Positions 25,151-32,894 of a DNA stretch of 64,000 nt are shown piece after piece. Made by a program: the position numbers and the translations under genes. The stretch is taken from positions 1 to 64,000 of the forward strand of contig CABVAC010000008.1 in NCBI GenBank assembly GCA_902496275.1, given 5' to 3'. The stretch comes from an uncultured Collinsella sp. (GTDB lineage: Bacteria; Actinomycetota; Coriobacteriia; Coriobacteriales; Coriobacteriaceae). Under the pieces are notes generated by a model. The model had not been told where the DNA came from. It was given only the letters and a program-made list of their open reading frames with translations, and did no database searches. The number at the start of each line of letters is the position of its first letter. Position 1 is the first letter of the stretch.

Positions 25151-26131
25151 GTGGTAAAGATGAAAGATGTGGCCGAGCTGGCCGGCGTTTCGAGCGCCGC
25201 CGTCTCGCGCTACCTCAACGGTGGGTATATCTCGGCGGACAAGGCCGAGCGCATTAAGCAGGCGATTGAGTTGACCGGATACGTGCGGTCCAGCCAGGCT
25301 CGCGCGCTGCGTACCGGCTCTACCAAGCTCATCGGCGTCATCGTGCCTAAGATTAACTCGGAATCCGTGAGCCGCATTACCGCCGGCATTGGCCAGGTGC
25401 TCGGTCGCCGTGGCTACCAGATGCTGCTTGCCAATACTGACAACGCCCCTGATCGCGAGCTCGAATACCTCGATTTATTCCAAAACCACCCGGTTGATGG
25501 CATTGTGCTGGTGGCAACCATGATCACCGACGAGCATCGCCGGGCGATTGAGTCGTGCCGCGTGCCTATTGTGTTGATCGGACAAAAAGTCGAGGGTGCG
25601 GCGTGCGTCTATCACGACGATTACGAGGCTGCCTTTGAGCTGGGCCATGCGATTGCGGGCCGCGTGGACGGCAAGATCGCCTACATTGGAGTTACCGAGG
25701 AGGACCGCGCGGCCGGTTATGACCGCCGTCGCGGTTTTGAGGCCGGCTTGCGCGCCGCGGGTAACCCGCTCGATGCCGCCTTGATTCGCCTGGGCTCGTT
25801 TACGCTCGACTCGGGCTATGGTGCGGCACGTGAGCTGCTTTCCGTCGCTCCCGATGTTTCGTTTATCGCTTGCGCGACCGACACCATGGCGGCGGGCGCG
25901 CTGCGTGCTATCGATGAGGTTCGCGGCTTGGGCGAGGGCATGCACCGCGTGAGCGGTTTTGGCGACAACGCGTTTTTGCGCGCGCTGACGGGCGGCATTC
26001 CTACCGTGCATTACGGCTACCTGACCAGCGGCGTCGAGGCGACCAATATGTTGCTCAATACGCTCGATGGCGTGGAGGGGGAGCGCGGTCTCAAGACGCT
26101 CAAGCTCGGCCATCAACTTATGAATGTCTAG
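25151..26131 (+). CDS. scrR: LacI-family regulator, probably of sucrose use
   Basis: 326 aa from the GTG at 25151, preferred because AGGGGTG precedes it and the helix-turn-helix then starts within a few residues (MKDVAELAGVSSAAVSRYLNG). The remainder is a periplasmic-binding-protein-like sugar domain (LIGVIVPKINSESVSRI onward). Two LacI-type operators lie in the next intergenic region, ahead of the sucrose PTS gene, so this is very likely the repressor of that gene and of the hydrolase. An ATG at 25118 is possible but would add residues not typical of the family. Confidence 0.8.
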   Translation: MVKMKDVAELAGVSSAAVSRYLNGGYISADKAERIKQAIELTGYVRSSQARALRTGSTKLIGVIVPKINSESVSRITAGIGQVLGRRGYQMLLANTDNAPDRELEYLDLFQNHPVDGIVLVATMITDEHRRAIESCRVPIVLIGQKVEGAACVYHDDYEAAFELGHAIAGRVDGKIAYIGVTEEDRAAGYDRRRGFEAGLRAAGNPLDAALIRLGSFTLDSGYGAARELLSVAPDVSFIACATDTMAAGALRAIDEVRGLGEGMHRVSGFGDNAFLRALTGGIPTVHYGYLTSGVEATNMLLNTLDGVEGERGLKTLKLGHQLMNV

Positions 26132-26219
26132 GCTTTGGGCACGTCTGTCTGCCTTTGAGGGCTCTGTTTTTGCCGTAAAACTACCATTCGCCGGCCTTTT
26201 CCTACCGTTCACCCTAATA

Positions 26220-26259
26220 TGAAAACGATTACAGATATATGAAACTGAAAACGATTACA
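26220..26259. promoter_or_regulatory. paired LacI-type operators ahead of the sucrose PTS gene
   Basis: The 14-mer TGAAAACGATTACA occurs at 26220-26233 and again at 26246-26259, 26 bp apart. Its reverse complement, TGTAATCGTTTTCA, fits the LacI/CcpA-type operator pattern with the central CG. The sites lie between the regulator gene and the EIIBC gene and are the likely binding sites of the upstream regulator; a role for a global catabolite repressor cannot be excluded. Confidence 0.75.
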
Positions 26260-26315
26260 GTGTAAGTGTCAAAGATGGCCGGGTGTAAATGCGCCCGTTA
26301 GAGGAAAGGGAAGTC

Positions 26316-27716
26316 ATGGACTACCGTAAATCAGCCCAAGAGGTGCTCGACAACGTCGGCGGCGCCGACAACGTTGTTTCGGCCGCACACTGCGCCACGC
26401 GTCTTCGCCTGGTGATTGCCGATAATTCCAAGGTGAACAAGGAGGCCATCGAGAACGTCGACGGCGCCAAGGGCGTCTTTGAGGCCCAGGGCCAGCTCCA
26501 GATTATTTTTGGCACCGGCACCGTCAACAAGGTCTACGACGAGTTCATCGCGCTCAGTGGCGTCGAGGCTGCCACCAAGGCGGAGGTCAAGGAGGCCGCG
26601 GCGCAGCAGCAGAACATCTTTATGCGTGCCATTAAGGTGCTCGGCGATGTCTTTGTCCCCATCATCCCTGCCATCGTGGCTTCGGGCCTGCTGCTGGGCA
26701 TTATGAGCGCCCTTAATTTTATGGCCTCCAACGGCTTTATCGCGCTCGACACCAATAACTTTATCTATAAGATCGCCGACCTGGTCTCGGGAACGTCCTT
26801 TGGCATTCTGCAGATCCTGATCGGCTACTCCGCGGCTAAGGCCTTTGGCGCCAACCCGTACCTGGGCGCCGTCGTCGGCGGTGCGTTTATCAACTCCTCG
26901 CTGCAGAGCGCCTACACGGTTGCTTCCGAGGGTGTGCAGACCATGGTCACCGTCATTCCCGGTGTGTACAGCTTTGAGTGGGTCGGTTATCAGGGCCATG
27001 TGATCCCCATCGTCATCGCCTGCGCCATTCTGGCCTTCCTCGAGAAGCGTTTGCACAAGGTTGTCCCCGAGATGTTCGACCTCTTTGTAACCCCGCTCGT
27101 TTCGGTGTTCGTGACCGTGCTCGTGACGCTCGTTGCCGTAGGCCCCATCTTTGTTTGGGCCGAGAACGCCATCCTCGGTCTGATCCAGACCCTGCTGACC
27201 CTGCCCTTCGGCATCGGTTCCTTTATCGTCGGCCTGTTCTATGCTCCCACGGTCGTTACCGGTATCCACCAGATGTACACCGCCATCGACCTGGGCCAGC
27301 TCGCCCAGTACGGCGTGACCTACTGGCTGCCCATCGCCAGCGCCGCCAACATCGCCCAGGGTGGCGCCGCGCTCGCCGTTGCCTTTAAGACCCGCGATGC
27401 CAAGATAAAGGGCCTGGCGCTTCCTTCGGCCCTGTCCGCCTTCATGGGCATTACCGAGCCTGCCATCTTTGGTGTGAACCTGCGCTTCTTTAAGCCCTTC
27501 ATCGCCGGCTGCATCGGCGGCGGTTGCGGTGCCCTGGTCTGCGCGCTCACCTCGCTGGCTGCCTCCGGCACGGGCGTTACCGGTATCTTCGGTATCCTGC
27601 TGTGCCTGGCCCAGCCCGTGCAGTACGCGATCATGTTTGCGGTCGCCGCGCTGGTTTCCTTTGCCGTCTCGTTTGTCCTGTACAAGGACGAGCCCAAGGC
27701 TTCCGAGCAGGCCTAA
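26316..27716 (+). CDS. scrA: sucrose-type PTS permease EIIBC
   Basis: 466 aa from the ATG at 26316 with GAGGAAAGGG upstream; an earlier ATG at 26289 lacks support. EIIB domain at residues 1-85 with the phosphorylated cysteine C26 in AAHCATRLR, then a ten-or-so-helix EIIC domain (about 105-460) with the substrate motif GITEPAIFGVNLRF. It imports and phosphorylates a disaccharide, most likely sucrose, given the GH32 hydrolase downstream. No EIIA domain is fused and none is nearby, so a trans-acting glucose-type EIIA is needed. A weak hairpin (27736-27742 with 27754-27760) followed by GTTTTCC may reduce read-through to scrB. Confidence 0.88.
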   Translation: MDYRKSAQEVLDNVGGADNVVSAAHCATRLRLVIADNSKVNKEAIENVDGAKGVFEAQGQLQIIFGTGTVNKVYDEFIALSGVEAATKAEVKEAAAQQQNIFMRAIKVLGDVFVPIIPAIVASGLLLGIMSALNFMASNGFIALDTNNFIYKIADLVSGTSFGILQILIGYSAAKAFGANPYLGAVVGGAFINSSLQSAYTVASEGVQTMVTVIPGVYSFEWVGYQGHVIPIVIACAILAFLEKRLHKVVPEMFDLFVTPLVSVFVTVLVTLVAVGPIFVWAENAILGLIQTLLTLPFGIGSFIVGLFYAPTVVTGIHQMYTAIDLGQLAQYGVTYWLPIASAANIAQGGAALAVAFKTRDAKIKGLALPSALSAFMGITEPAIFGVNLRFFKPFIAGCIGGGCGALVCALTSLAASGTGVTGIFGILLCLAQPVQYAIMFAVAALVSFAVSFVLYKDEPKASEQA

Positions 27717-27735
27717 GAGCTTTTGATTGAGGGGT

Positions 27736-27765
27736 GCCCGCGGGTTGTATGCTCGCGGGCGTTTT
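27736..27765 (+). terminator. weak hairpin between scrA and scrB
   Basis: GCCCGCG (27736-27742) pairs with CGCGGGC (27754-27760) and is followed by GTTTTCC. The stem is short and the U-run poor, so partial termination or mRNA end protection is more likely than a full stop. Confidence 0.4.
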
Positions 27766-27822
27766 CCGTATCTGGCGCCGATCTCTGGCGCCTTGTTACT
27801 TTCGATCCGTTAGGACTTTGAT

Positions 27823-29364
27823 ATGTCTAATGCACTTGGCCGCGACCTTGCAAAGCTGGTTGCCGCTGTTGACGCCGCCGCCTCTGAGTGCGGTCATGGC
27901 GCATATGGCCAGCGCTTCCATATTATGCCGCCGGCGGGCTGGCTCAACGACCCCAACGGTCTTTGTCAGGCGGGCGGCGTGTTCCATGCCTATTTTCAGT
28001 ATGCGCCGTTTGATGTCGAGGGCGGCGTTAAGGCCTGGGGCCATGCGACGAGCCGCGACCTTATGACGTGGGACTACGTTGGCGCCCCGCTGCTGCCCGA
28101 CGAGCCGTTCGATTGTCACGGCGTGTATTCGGGCTCCGCGCTTGCCGAGGACGGCCGCATTCGCGTACTGTACACAGGCAACGTTAAGCTTTCCGATGCA
28201 GACGGCACGTACGACTACGTCAATACTGGCCGCCGCGCCGATACCGTCTATGTGGAGAGCGTTGATGGCCTTGCCGGTCGGGAGTTCAGCCAAAAGCGCG
28301 TGGTGCTGGCGTCCGAGGATTATCCCGACGATCTGACCTGCCATGTGCGCGATCCCAAGGTGTGGCGCGATGATAATGGGCGTTACCACATGGTGCTGGG
28401 CGCGCGTCGTCGCGTGGACGGGCCGCATGTCGAAAGCCGTTTTTGTGCGATGCACGGCGAAGGTGCCGGGCGCGATGTGGGCGAGATCCTGGTGTATGGC
28501 TCGGCCGATATGCTGAGTTGGGAGCTCGAGAGCCGCGTGTCTACCCCCGAGCGCTTTGGCTTTATGTGGGAGTGCCCGGGGTATCTGGAGCTTGAGGCGG
28601 ATGGCGGCGTGCCGGCAAGGTTTCTGTCTTTCTCTCCCCAGGGGCTCGAGGGCGACCGTTGGGACCGCGGCAATGTGTATGCAGCGGGCTACATGCCCGT
28701 TACGGGTAACATTACGGGTGGCAAGGACGCTTATGAGCTGGGCGAGTTCCGCCTGTGGGACGCCGGCTTTGACTTCTATGCTCCGCAGGAGTTTACGTCC
28801 GAGGACGGTCGCCATATTCTAATCGGCTGGATGGGCATGCCCGATGAGCCGACCTATGGCAACGCACCCACCGTGGTGTGCGGCTGGCAGCACTGCATGA
28901 CGGTGCCGCGTGAGCTTACAGCCGGTGCCGGCGGCGTGGTGCTGCAGCTGCCGGTGCGCGAGATCGAGCACCATTATGCCTCGGTGCGTGTGGGGGAGGG
29001 CTCGTTGGAGGTTGCCGGCGATACCTGCTTTGATGTTGTTGTCGACGGTGTCGACGGCGCGTTTACCGCGACCGTTGATGGCGAGCTGAAGCTGGCGTTT
29101 GTGCCCGCCGAGGACGAACTGCCCGCGCGCTTTGAGATGCGATTTACCGATGAGGGTCGCGCTTCTGCCGGCTGCGGTCGTACCGTGCGCTGGGAGCCCG
29201 TCGACGAGGTGCGCAACGTGCGCATTGTTGGCGATGTCTCGTCGGTCGAGGTGTTTGTGAACGAAGGTTCGCTCGTGTTTTCGACGCGCATCTATCCCGA
29301 GGCCTATGGCGTGACCGTTGACGCTCTGGGCGCGAATGTGACCTACCACGCGCTCAACATCTAG
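27823..29364 (+). CDS. scrB: GH32 sucrose-6-phosphate hydrolase
   Basis: 513 aa. Five-bladed propeller signatures of GH32: GWLNDPNG (nucleophile Asp, about residue 40), RDPKVW (transition-state Asp, about 178) and WECPGY (acid/base Glu, about 247). A C-terminal beta-sandwich follows (about 375-513). No signal peptide, so it acts inside the cell on the phosphorylated sucrose delivered by the PTS, releasing glucose-6-phosphate and fructose. It is closed by a strong terminator at 29403-29438. Confidence 0.92.
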   Translation: MSNALGRDLAKLVAAVDAAASECGHGAYGQRFHIMPPAGWLNDPNGLCQAGGVFHAYFQYAPFDVEGGVKAWGHATSRDLMTWDYVGAPLLPDEPFDCHGVYSGSALAEDGRIRVLYTGNVKLSDADGTYDYVNTGRRADTVYVESVDGLAGREFSQKRVVLASEDYPDDLTCHVRDPKVWRDDNGRYHMVLGARRRVDGPHVESRFCAMHGEGAGRDVGEILVYGSADMLSWELESRVSTPERFGFMWECPGYLELEADGGVPARFLSFSPQGLEGDRWDRGNVYAAGYMPVTGNITGGKDAYELGEFRLWDAGFDFYAPQEFTSEDGRHILIGWMGMPDEPTYGNAPTVVCGWQHCMTVPRELTAGAGGVVLQLPVREIEHHYASVRVGEGSLEVAGDTCFDVVVDGVDGAFTATVDGELKLAFVPAEDELPARFEMRFTDEGRASAGCGRTVRWEPVDEVRNVRIVGDVSSVEVFVNEGSLVFSTRIYPEAYGVTVDALGANVTYHALNI

Positions 29365-29402
29365 GCGATTCGTCGCATATCGGCGCTATACTGCAGCCGT
29401 TG

Positions 29403-29438
29403 CCCACGATGCGGGGAACACCCGCATCGTGGGTTTTT
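29403..29438 (+). terminator. intrinsic terminator after scrB
   Basis: A perfect 13-bp stem (29403-29415 with 29421-29433) with a 5-nt loop, followed by five T residues. It ends the sucrose module ahead of the PLP-fold gene. Confidence 0.9.
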
Positions 29439-29459
29439 GTTTTGAAGGGACGGTGCCGT

Positions 29460-30452
29460 ATGGGCGTGCAACAGCTAGAAGAGGCTTGGGCTTTGAGAGC
29501 CGGCGCGCGTGAGGCGCGGTTGCTTGCGGCCTCGCATGTGCCAGCAGCGCTGCCGCAGCTGGGGATTGTGTGTCCCGGCGATCGTCTGGTTGCCTTTGCG
29601 GACGACTTTGCCGATGCGTTTGCGAGCGGATTTGACGGCTGCGATGTCGCGCTGGTGGGCTCGCCGTCCGCCGAGGCGTTTGCCGCTGCGTCCGAGGGTT
29701 TTGATGCTTCGTTTGATGCCGAGGGTCCGCACCTGTGGTGGTTCGTCAACTCCATCGGCGGGCTTGGTCTGCGTGTGCCCGACCTTCGCGCTCTGGGCCG
29801 CGCGGCTCGCGTGGCCCACGCGCTGTTTGTGGCGGATAACACGGTGGCGTCGGCTTTTGGCTGCGATTCACTGCGGCTGGGTGCTGCGCTGTCGCTTGAG
29901 GCGCTCGATCGCGTGTGCGCCGGCAAGGCTCCGCGCAAGTTGGTTGCCGTATCGGTCGCGCGCTCGCAGCTCAAGCGCCATCGCGTGGATGCCGCGGCTG
30001 AGTGCGCGCATGCCCTGCTTGAGGGCTGTGGCTTGGCCAAGCTTGATATGCCTGCTGACGAGGCCGGTGTGCTGGAGCGCGGGCTGGACACGCTCGATGC
30101 CCGCATGCAGGCGCATTTCGACCGCGCACGTGCGCTGGCCGAGTATCTGGCCGCCAATGAGATGGTGCGCAACGTGCGCTATCCCGGGCTGAGCTCGCAT
30201 CCCGACCATGCGGCTGCAACGGGAATCCTCGAGCACGGCTTTGGCCCGGCAGTTGAATTTGATCTTATCGAGCGTAGCGCGGGAGAGCTGTTTGTTGCTT
30301 TGCCGGGGGAGTTTCGCACATCGCCCGCCGGTGGCGCTACGACGCGCCTTTCCGCTCCACGTGGTAAGCAGGGGAGCACCATCCGCCTCTTCGCCGGCAC
30401 CGACAACCCCTTGATCGTGGCCGCCACCCTAGATAATGCCCTCCGCAACTAG
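29460..30452 (+). CDS. atypical Cys/Met-metabolism PLP-fold protein lacking the usual lysine
   Basis: 330 aa from the ATG at 29460, with GAAGGGA 9 nt upstream. The C-terminal half follows the cystathionine gamma-synthase/O-acetylhomoserine sulfhydrylase family: VRYPGLSSHPDH, GFGPAVEFDL, and the final TRLSAPRG/IRLFAGTDNP. In the N-terminal half VADNTVASAF matches the PLP-binding Asp region. However, where the family has S-A-T-K with the Schiff-base lysine, this protein reads S-V-A-R (R168), and it is about 50-60 residues shorter than active members. It may be a catalytically altered or regulatory relative. It stands alone after a terminator and converges on the regulator at 30586. Confidence 0.65.
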   Translation: MGVQQLEEAWALRAGAREARLLAASHVPAALPQLGIVCPGDRLVAFADDFADAFASGFDGCDVALVGSPSAEAFAAASEGFDASFDAEGPHLWWFVNSIGGLGLRVPDLRALGRAARVAHALFVADNTVASAFGCDSLRLGAALSLEALDRVCAGKAPRKLVAVSVARSQLKRHRVDAAAECAHALLEGCGLAKLDMPADEAGVLERGLDTLDARMQAHFDRARALAEYLAANEMVRNVRYPGLSSHPDHAAATGILEHGFGPAVEFDLIERSAGELFVALPGEFRTSPAGGATTRLSAPRGKQGSTIRLFAGTDNPLIVAATLDNALRN

Positions 30453-30470
30453 CTAAATCATCCTCGACTT

Positions 30471-30545
30471 CATAAGTTGCGGTGAAATAGGGATTGATTT
30501 ACGGCTTTAACCGCATAAACAGTCCCTATTTCACCGCAACTTATG
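30471..30545. repeat. perfect 23-bp inverted repeat between convergent genes
   Basis: 30471-30493 and 30523-30545 are exact reverse complements around a 29-nt centre that itself contains GCGGTT-like pairing (TACGGC/GCATAA region). It sits between the PLP-fold gene and the minus-strand regulator and could serve as a two-way transcription barrier. Its size and regularity resemble a dispersed intergenic repeat. Confidence 0.85.
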
Positions 30546-30585
30546 AGAAGGGGTTGTGTGGCTATAAGGCCCCGTCCTAAATTGG

Positions 30586-30930
30586 CTATTCTTTTATGCT
30601 GGCGATGAGGTCGTTGGCCTTTGCGGCAATTACTTGGTTGATGTCGGTCTGCAGCTCCTCGTAGACCGCTATGGCTCGCTCTCCAGCGGGGGTGAGCGTG
30701 GATCCGCGGGCGCCGTCGCGTTTGATGAGCTTGCAGCCTAGCTGGCCTTCGGCCTCGTTTACAATACGCCACGCTTTGGAATAGGCCATGCCCATGCTCT
30801 TGGCGGCGCGGTTGAGCGAGTGCTCGCGGGCGATGCCCTGCAGCAGCAAGACGCAGCCGTGGCCGAAGACGCCCGGCAAATCCTTGTCGCACGCTTGAAT
30901 GACCAACTTTGCCGTCGTCTTGTACTCCAT
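30586..30930 (-). CDS. ModE/LysR-like winged-helix regulator
   Basis: 114 aa from the ATG at 30930; a GTG at 30939 would add three residues but lies only 2 nt from the GGGGAG site. The whole protein is one winged helix: GVFGHGCVLLLQGIAREHSLNRAAKSMGMAYSKAWRIV is the helix-turn-helix of the ModE N-terminal domain, followed by a wing (RDGARGSTLTPAGERAI) and a short helix. There is no molybdate-binding TOBE domain. Small single-domain ModE-like proteins regulate molybdenum or redox enzymes in other bacteria, but no such genes are near, so the target is unknown. Confidence 0.8.
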   Translation of the reverse strand: MEYKTTAKLVIQACDKDLPGVFGHGCVLLLQGIAREHSLNRAAKSMGMAYSKAWRIVNEAEGQLGCKLIKRDGARGSTLTPAGERAIAVYEELQTDINQVIAAKANDLIASIKE

Positions 30931-31123
30931 GTGCTCCACGTCTCCCCGCTAAAGTGTTTGCTGGGCAAACGCAAAGCCTGCGTCAAACCCTCGTGTGCTC
31001 TTCTTAAATCATGCATTGTAGCAGTCAAAGTGCGTTAAGATACTTCCCCAGTATTGGGCGCCCAAGGTTGGGCTGGGTCCTACGAGGCCTGCAGCCGACC
31101 GGTCGCATGGAAAAAGGAGAAAC

Positions 31124-32635
31124 ATGGCTACGTTCTTTCCCGGTGAGTCCCACACGTTTTCGGAGTATCTGCTGGTCCCTGGTTACTCGTCCTCGCAGTG
31201 CATCCCCAACAACGTCTCTCTTAAGACGCCGTTAACCCGCTTTAAGCGCGGTGAGAAGCCGGCAATCACCCTGAACATCCCCATGGTTTCCGCCATCATG
31301 CAGTCCGTCTCGGGCGTCGACATGGGTGTCGCGCTCGCTACCGAGGGCGGCCTGTCCTTCATTTACGGTTCCCAGAGCGCCGAGTCCGAGGCCGCTATGG
31401 TCAAGGCCGTCAAGGATCACAAGGCTGGCTTCGTTCAGTCGGATTCCACGCTGACCCCCGACATGACTATGGAGCAGGTCATCGAGCTTAAGGAGAAGAC
31501 CGGCCACTCCACCATGCCGGTCACCGACGACGGCACTCCCAAGGGTAAGCTCCTGGGCATCGTCACCAGCCGTGACTATCGCCCCAGCCGCGATGACCAC
31601 CAGACGAAGGTCTCCGAGTTCATGACCCCGCGTGAGCAGCTCATCGTGGGCGACAAGAACATCAGCCTCAAGGTTGCTAACGACGTCATCTGGGACAATA
31701 AGCTCAACGCCCTGCCCATCGTCGACGACTACGATCACCTCATGGGCATCGTCTTCCGCAAGGACTACGACAGCCACAAGACCAACCCCAACGAGCTGCT
31801 CGACGGCGACAAGCGCTACATGGTTGGTGCCGGTATCAACACCCGCGACTATGCCGAGCGCGTGCCGCTGCTCATCGAGGCCGGTGCCGATGTCCTGTGC
31901 ATCGACTCCTCCGAGGGCTTCAGCGAGTGGCAGAAGCGCACCATTGAGTGGATCCGCGCCAACTACGGCGAGGACGTCAAGGTTGGTGCCGGTAACGTCG
32001 TCGACGCCGAGGGTTTCCGCTTCCTGGCCGACTGCGGTGCCGACTTCATCAAGGTCGGTATCGGCGGCGGTTCCATCTGCATCACCCGTGAGACCAAGGG
32101 CATCGGCCGTGGCCAGGCCACTGCGTTGATCGACGTCTGCCGCGCTCGCGACGAGTACTACGAGGAGACCGGCGTCTACGTGCCCGTTTGCTCCGATGGT
32201 GGCATTGTCTACGACTACCACATGACGCTCGCCCTTGCCATGGGTGCCGACTTTATGATGCTGGGCCGCTACTTCGCTCGCTTCGACGAGAGCCCGACCG
32301 AGCGCGTCAACGTGAACGGTCAGTACATGAAGGAGTACTGGGGCGAGGGTTCTGCGCGTGCTCGCAACTGGCAGCGCTACGACCTGGGCGGCGCCGCGAA
32401 GCTCAGCTTCGTCGAGGGCGTCGACTCCTACGTTCCCTACGCCGGTTCCCTCAAGGACGGCGTGGGCGGCACGCTCTACAAGGTTAAGTCCACGATGTGC
32501 AACTGCGGTGCCCTCTCGATCCCCGAGCTCCAGGAAAAGGCACGCCTGACCCTGGTGAGCTCGACCTCAATCGTCGAAGGCGGCGCCCACGACGTAGTCG
32601 TGAAGGATTCTCAGCAGAGCGTTTCCTATCGATAA
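31124..32635 (+). CDS. guaB: IMP dehydrogenase (Tritrichomonas-like subtype)
   Basis: 503 aa. Oxidises IMP to XMP with NAD, the committed step of guanine nucleotide synthesis. A TIM barrel is interrupted by a CBS pair (about 95-215). The catalytic cysteine is C319 in GGGSICITRE, and the mobile flap carries R418-Y419 in NWQRYD. The length, the Cys319 and Arg418/Tyr419 numbering, and the GGGSICITRE...KGIGRGQATA stretch agree with my memory of the well-studied Tritrichomonas foetus enzyme rather than with the ordinary bacterial form (GPGSICTTR). ATG with AAAAAGGAG. A terminator follows at 32685-32719. The 5' leader (31039-31123) contains a GCCCAA/TTGGGC inverted repeat but matches no riboswitch I can confirm. 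Confidence 0.93.
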   Translation: MATFFPGESHTFSEYLLVPGYSSSQCIPNNVSLKTPLTRFKRGEKPAITLNIPMVSAIMQSVSGVDMGVALATEGGLSFIYGSQSAESEAAMVKAVKDHKAGFVQSDSTLTPDMTMEQVIELKEKTGHSTMPVTDDGTPKGKLLGIVTSRDYRPSRDDHQTKVSEFMTPREQLIVGDKNISLKVANDVIWDNKLNALPIVDDYDHLMGIVFRKDYDSHKTNPNELLDGDKRYMVGAGINTRDYAERVPLLIEAGADVLCIDSSEGFSEWQKRTIEWIRANYGEDVKVGAGNVVDAEGFRFLADCGADFIKVGIGGGSICITRETKGIGRGQATALIDVCRARDEYYEETGVYVPVCSDGGIVYDYHMTLALAMGADFMMLGRYFARFDESPTERVNVNGQYMKEYWGEGSARARNWQRYDLGGAAKLSFVEGVDSYVPYAGSLKDGVGGTLYKVKSTMCNCGALSIPELQEKARLTLVSSTSIVEGGAHDVVVKDSQQSVSYR

Positions 32636-32684
32636 GGTAAGAGCTGCATATCAAAGGTTGATTCTCAGCCACGTTATTTAGATA

Positions 32685-32724
32685 AAGCGAGATGCCCGCA
32701 AGTCGCAGGCATCTCGCTTGTTGT
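32685..32724 (+). terminator. terminator after guaB
   Basis: A perfect 12-bp stem (32685-32696 with 32708-32719) around an 11-nt loop, followed by GTTGTATTT. Confidence 0.75.
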
Positions 32725-32753
32725 ATTTGCTAGAATCATCCAAGTTAACCCTA

Positions 32754-32871
32754 GGGTCGGGCGGCTAGGCTTTGCTCGCTGCAAGTTCCGCACGAGCCGA
32801 AGGCCACTTAATGTGCTCTTCGTGCGAGCAGGACTGTCCGCAGCAGCGAGTAAAGCCTAGCCGCCCGACCC
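32754..32871. repeat. 118-bp element with 29-bp terminal inverted repeats
   Basis: 32754-32782 pairs with 32843-32871, 29 positions with a single G-U (32774/32851). The 60-nt centre holds a further inverted repeat (CGCACGA/TCGTGCG). An 8-bp direct repeat, CAAGTTAA, lies just outside both ends (32741-32748 and 32876-32883). This is the shape of a non-autonomous inserted element or a large leader hairpin. It ends 23 nt before leuS and directly abuts its ribosome site. Confidence 0.8.
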
Positions 32872-32894
32872 CAATCAAGTTAAAAGGAGCTGAT

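Noticed and set aside
31039..31123. possible riboswitch upstream of guaB
   Set aside because: There is a small inverted repeat, but the conserved cores of ZTP, purine or guanidine riboswitches were not found.
32640..32894. T-box leader for leuS
   Set aside because: No T-box sequence (AGGGTGG-like) or specifier arrangement; the structure is a simple terminal inverted repeat.
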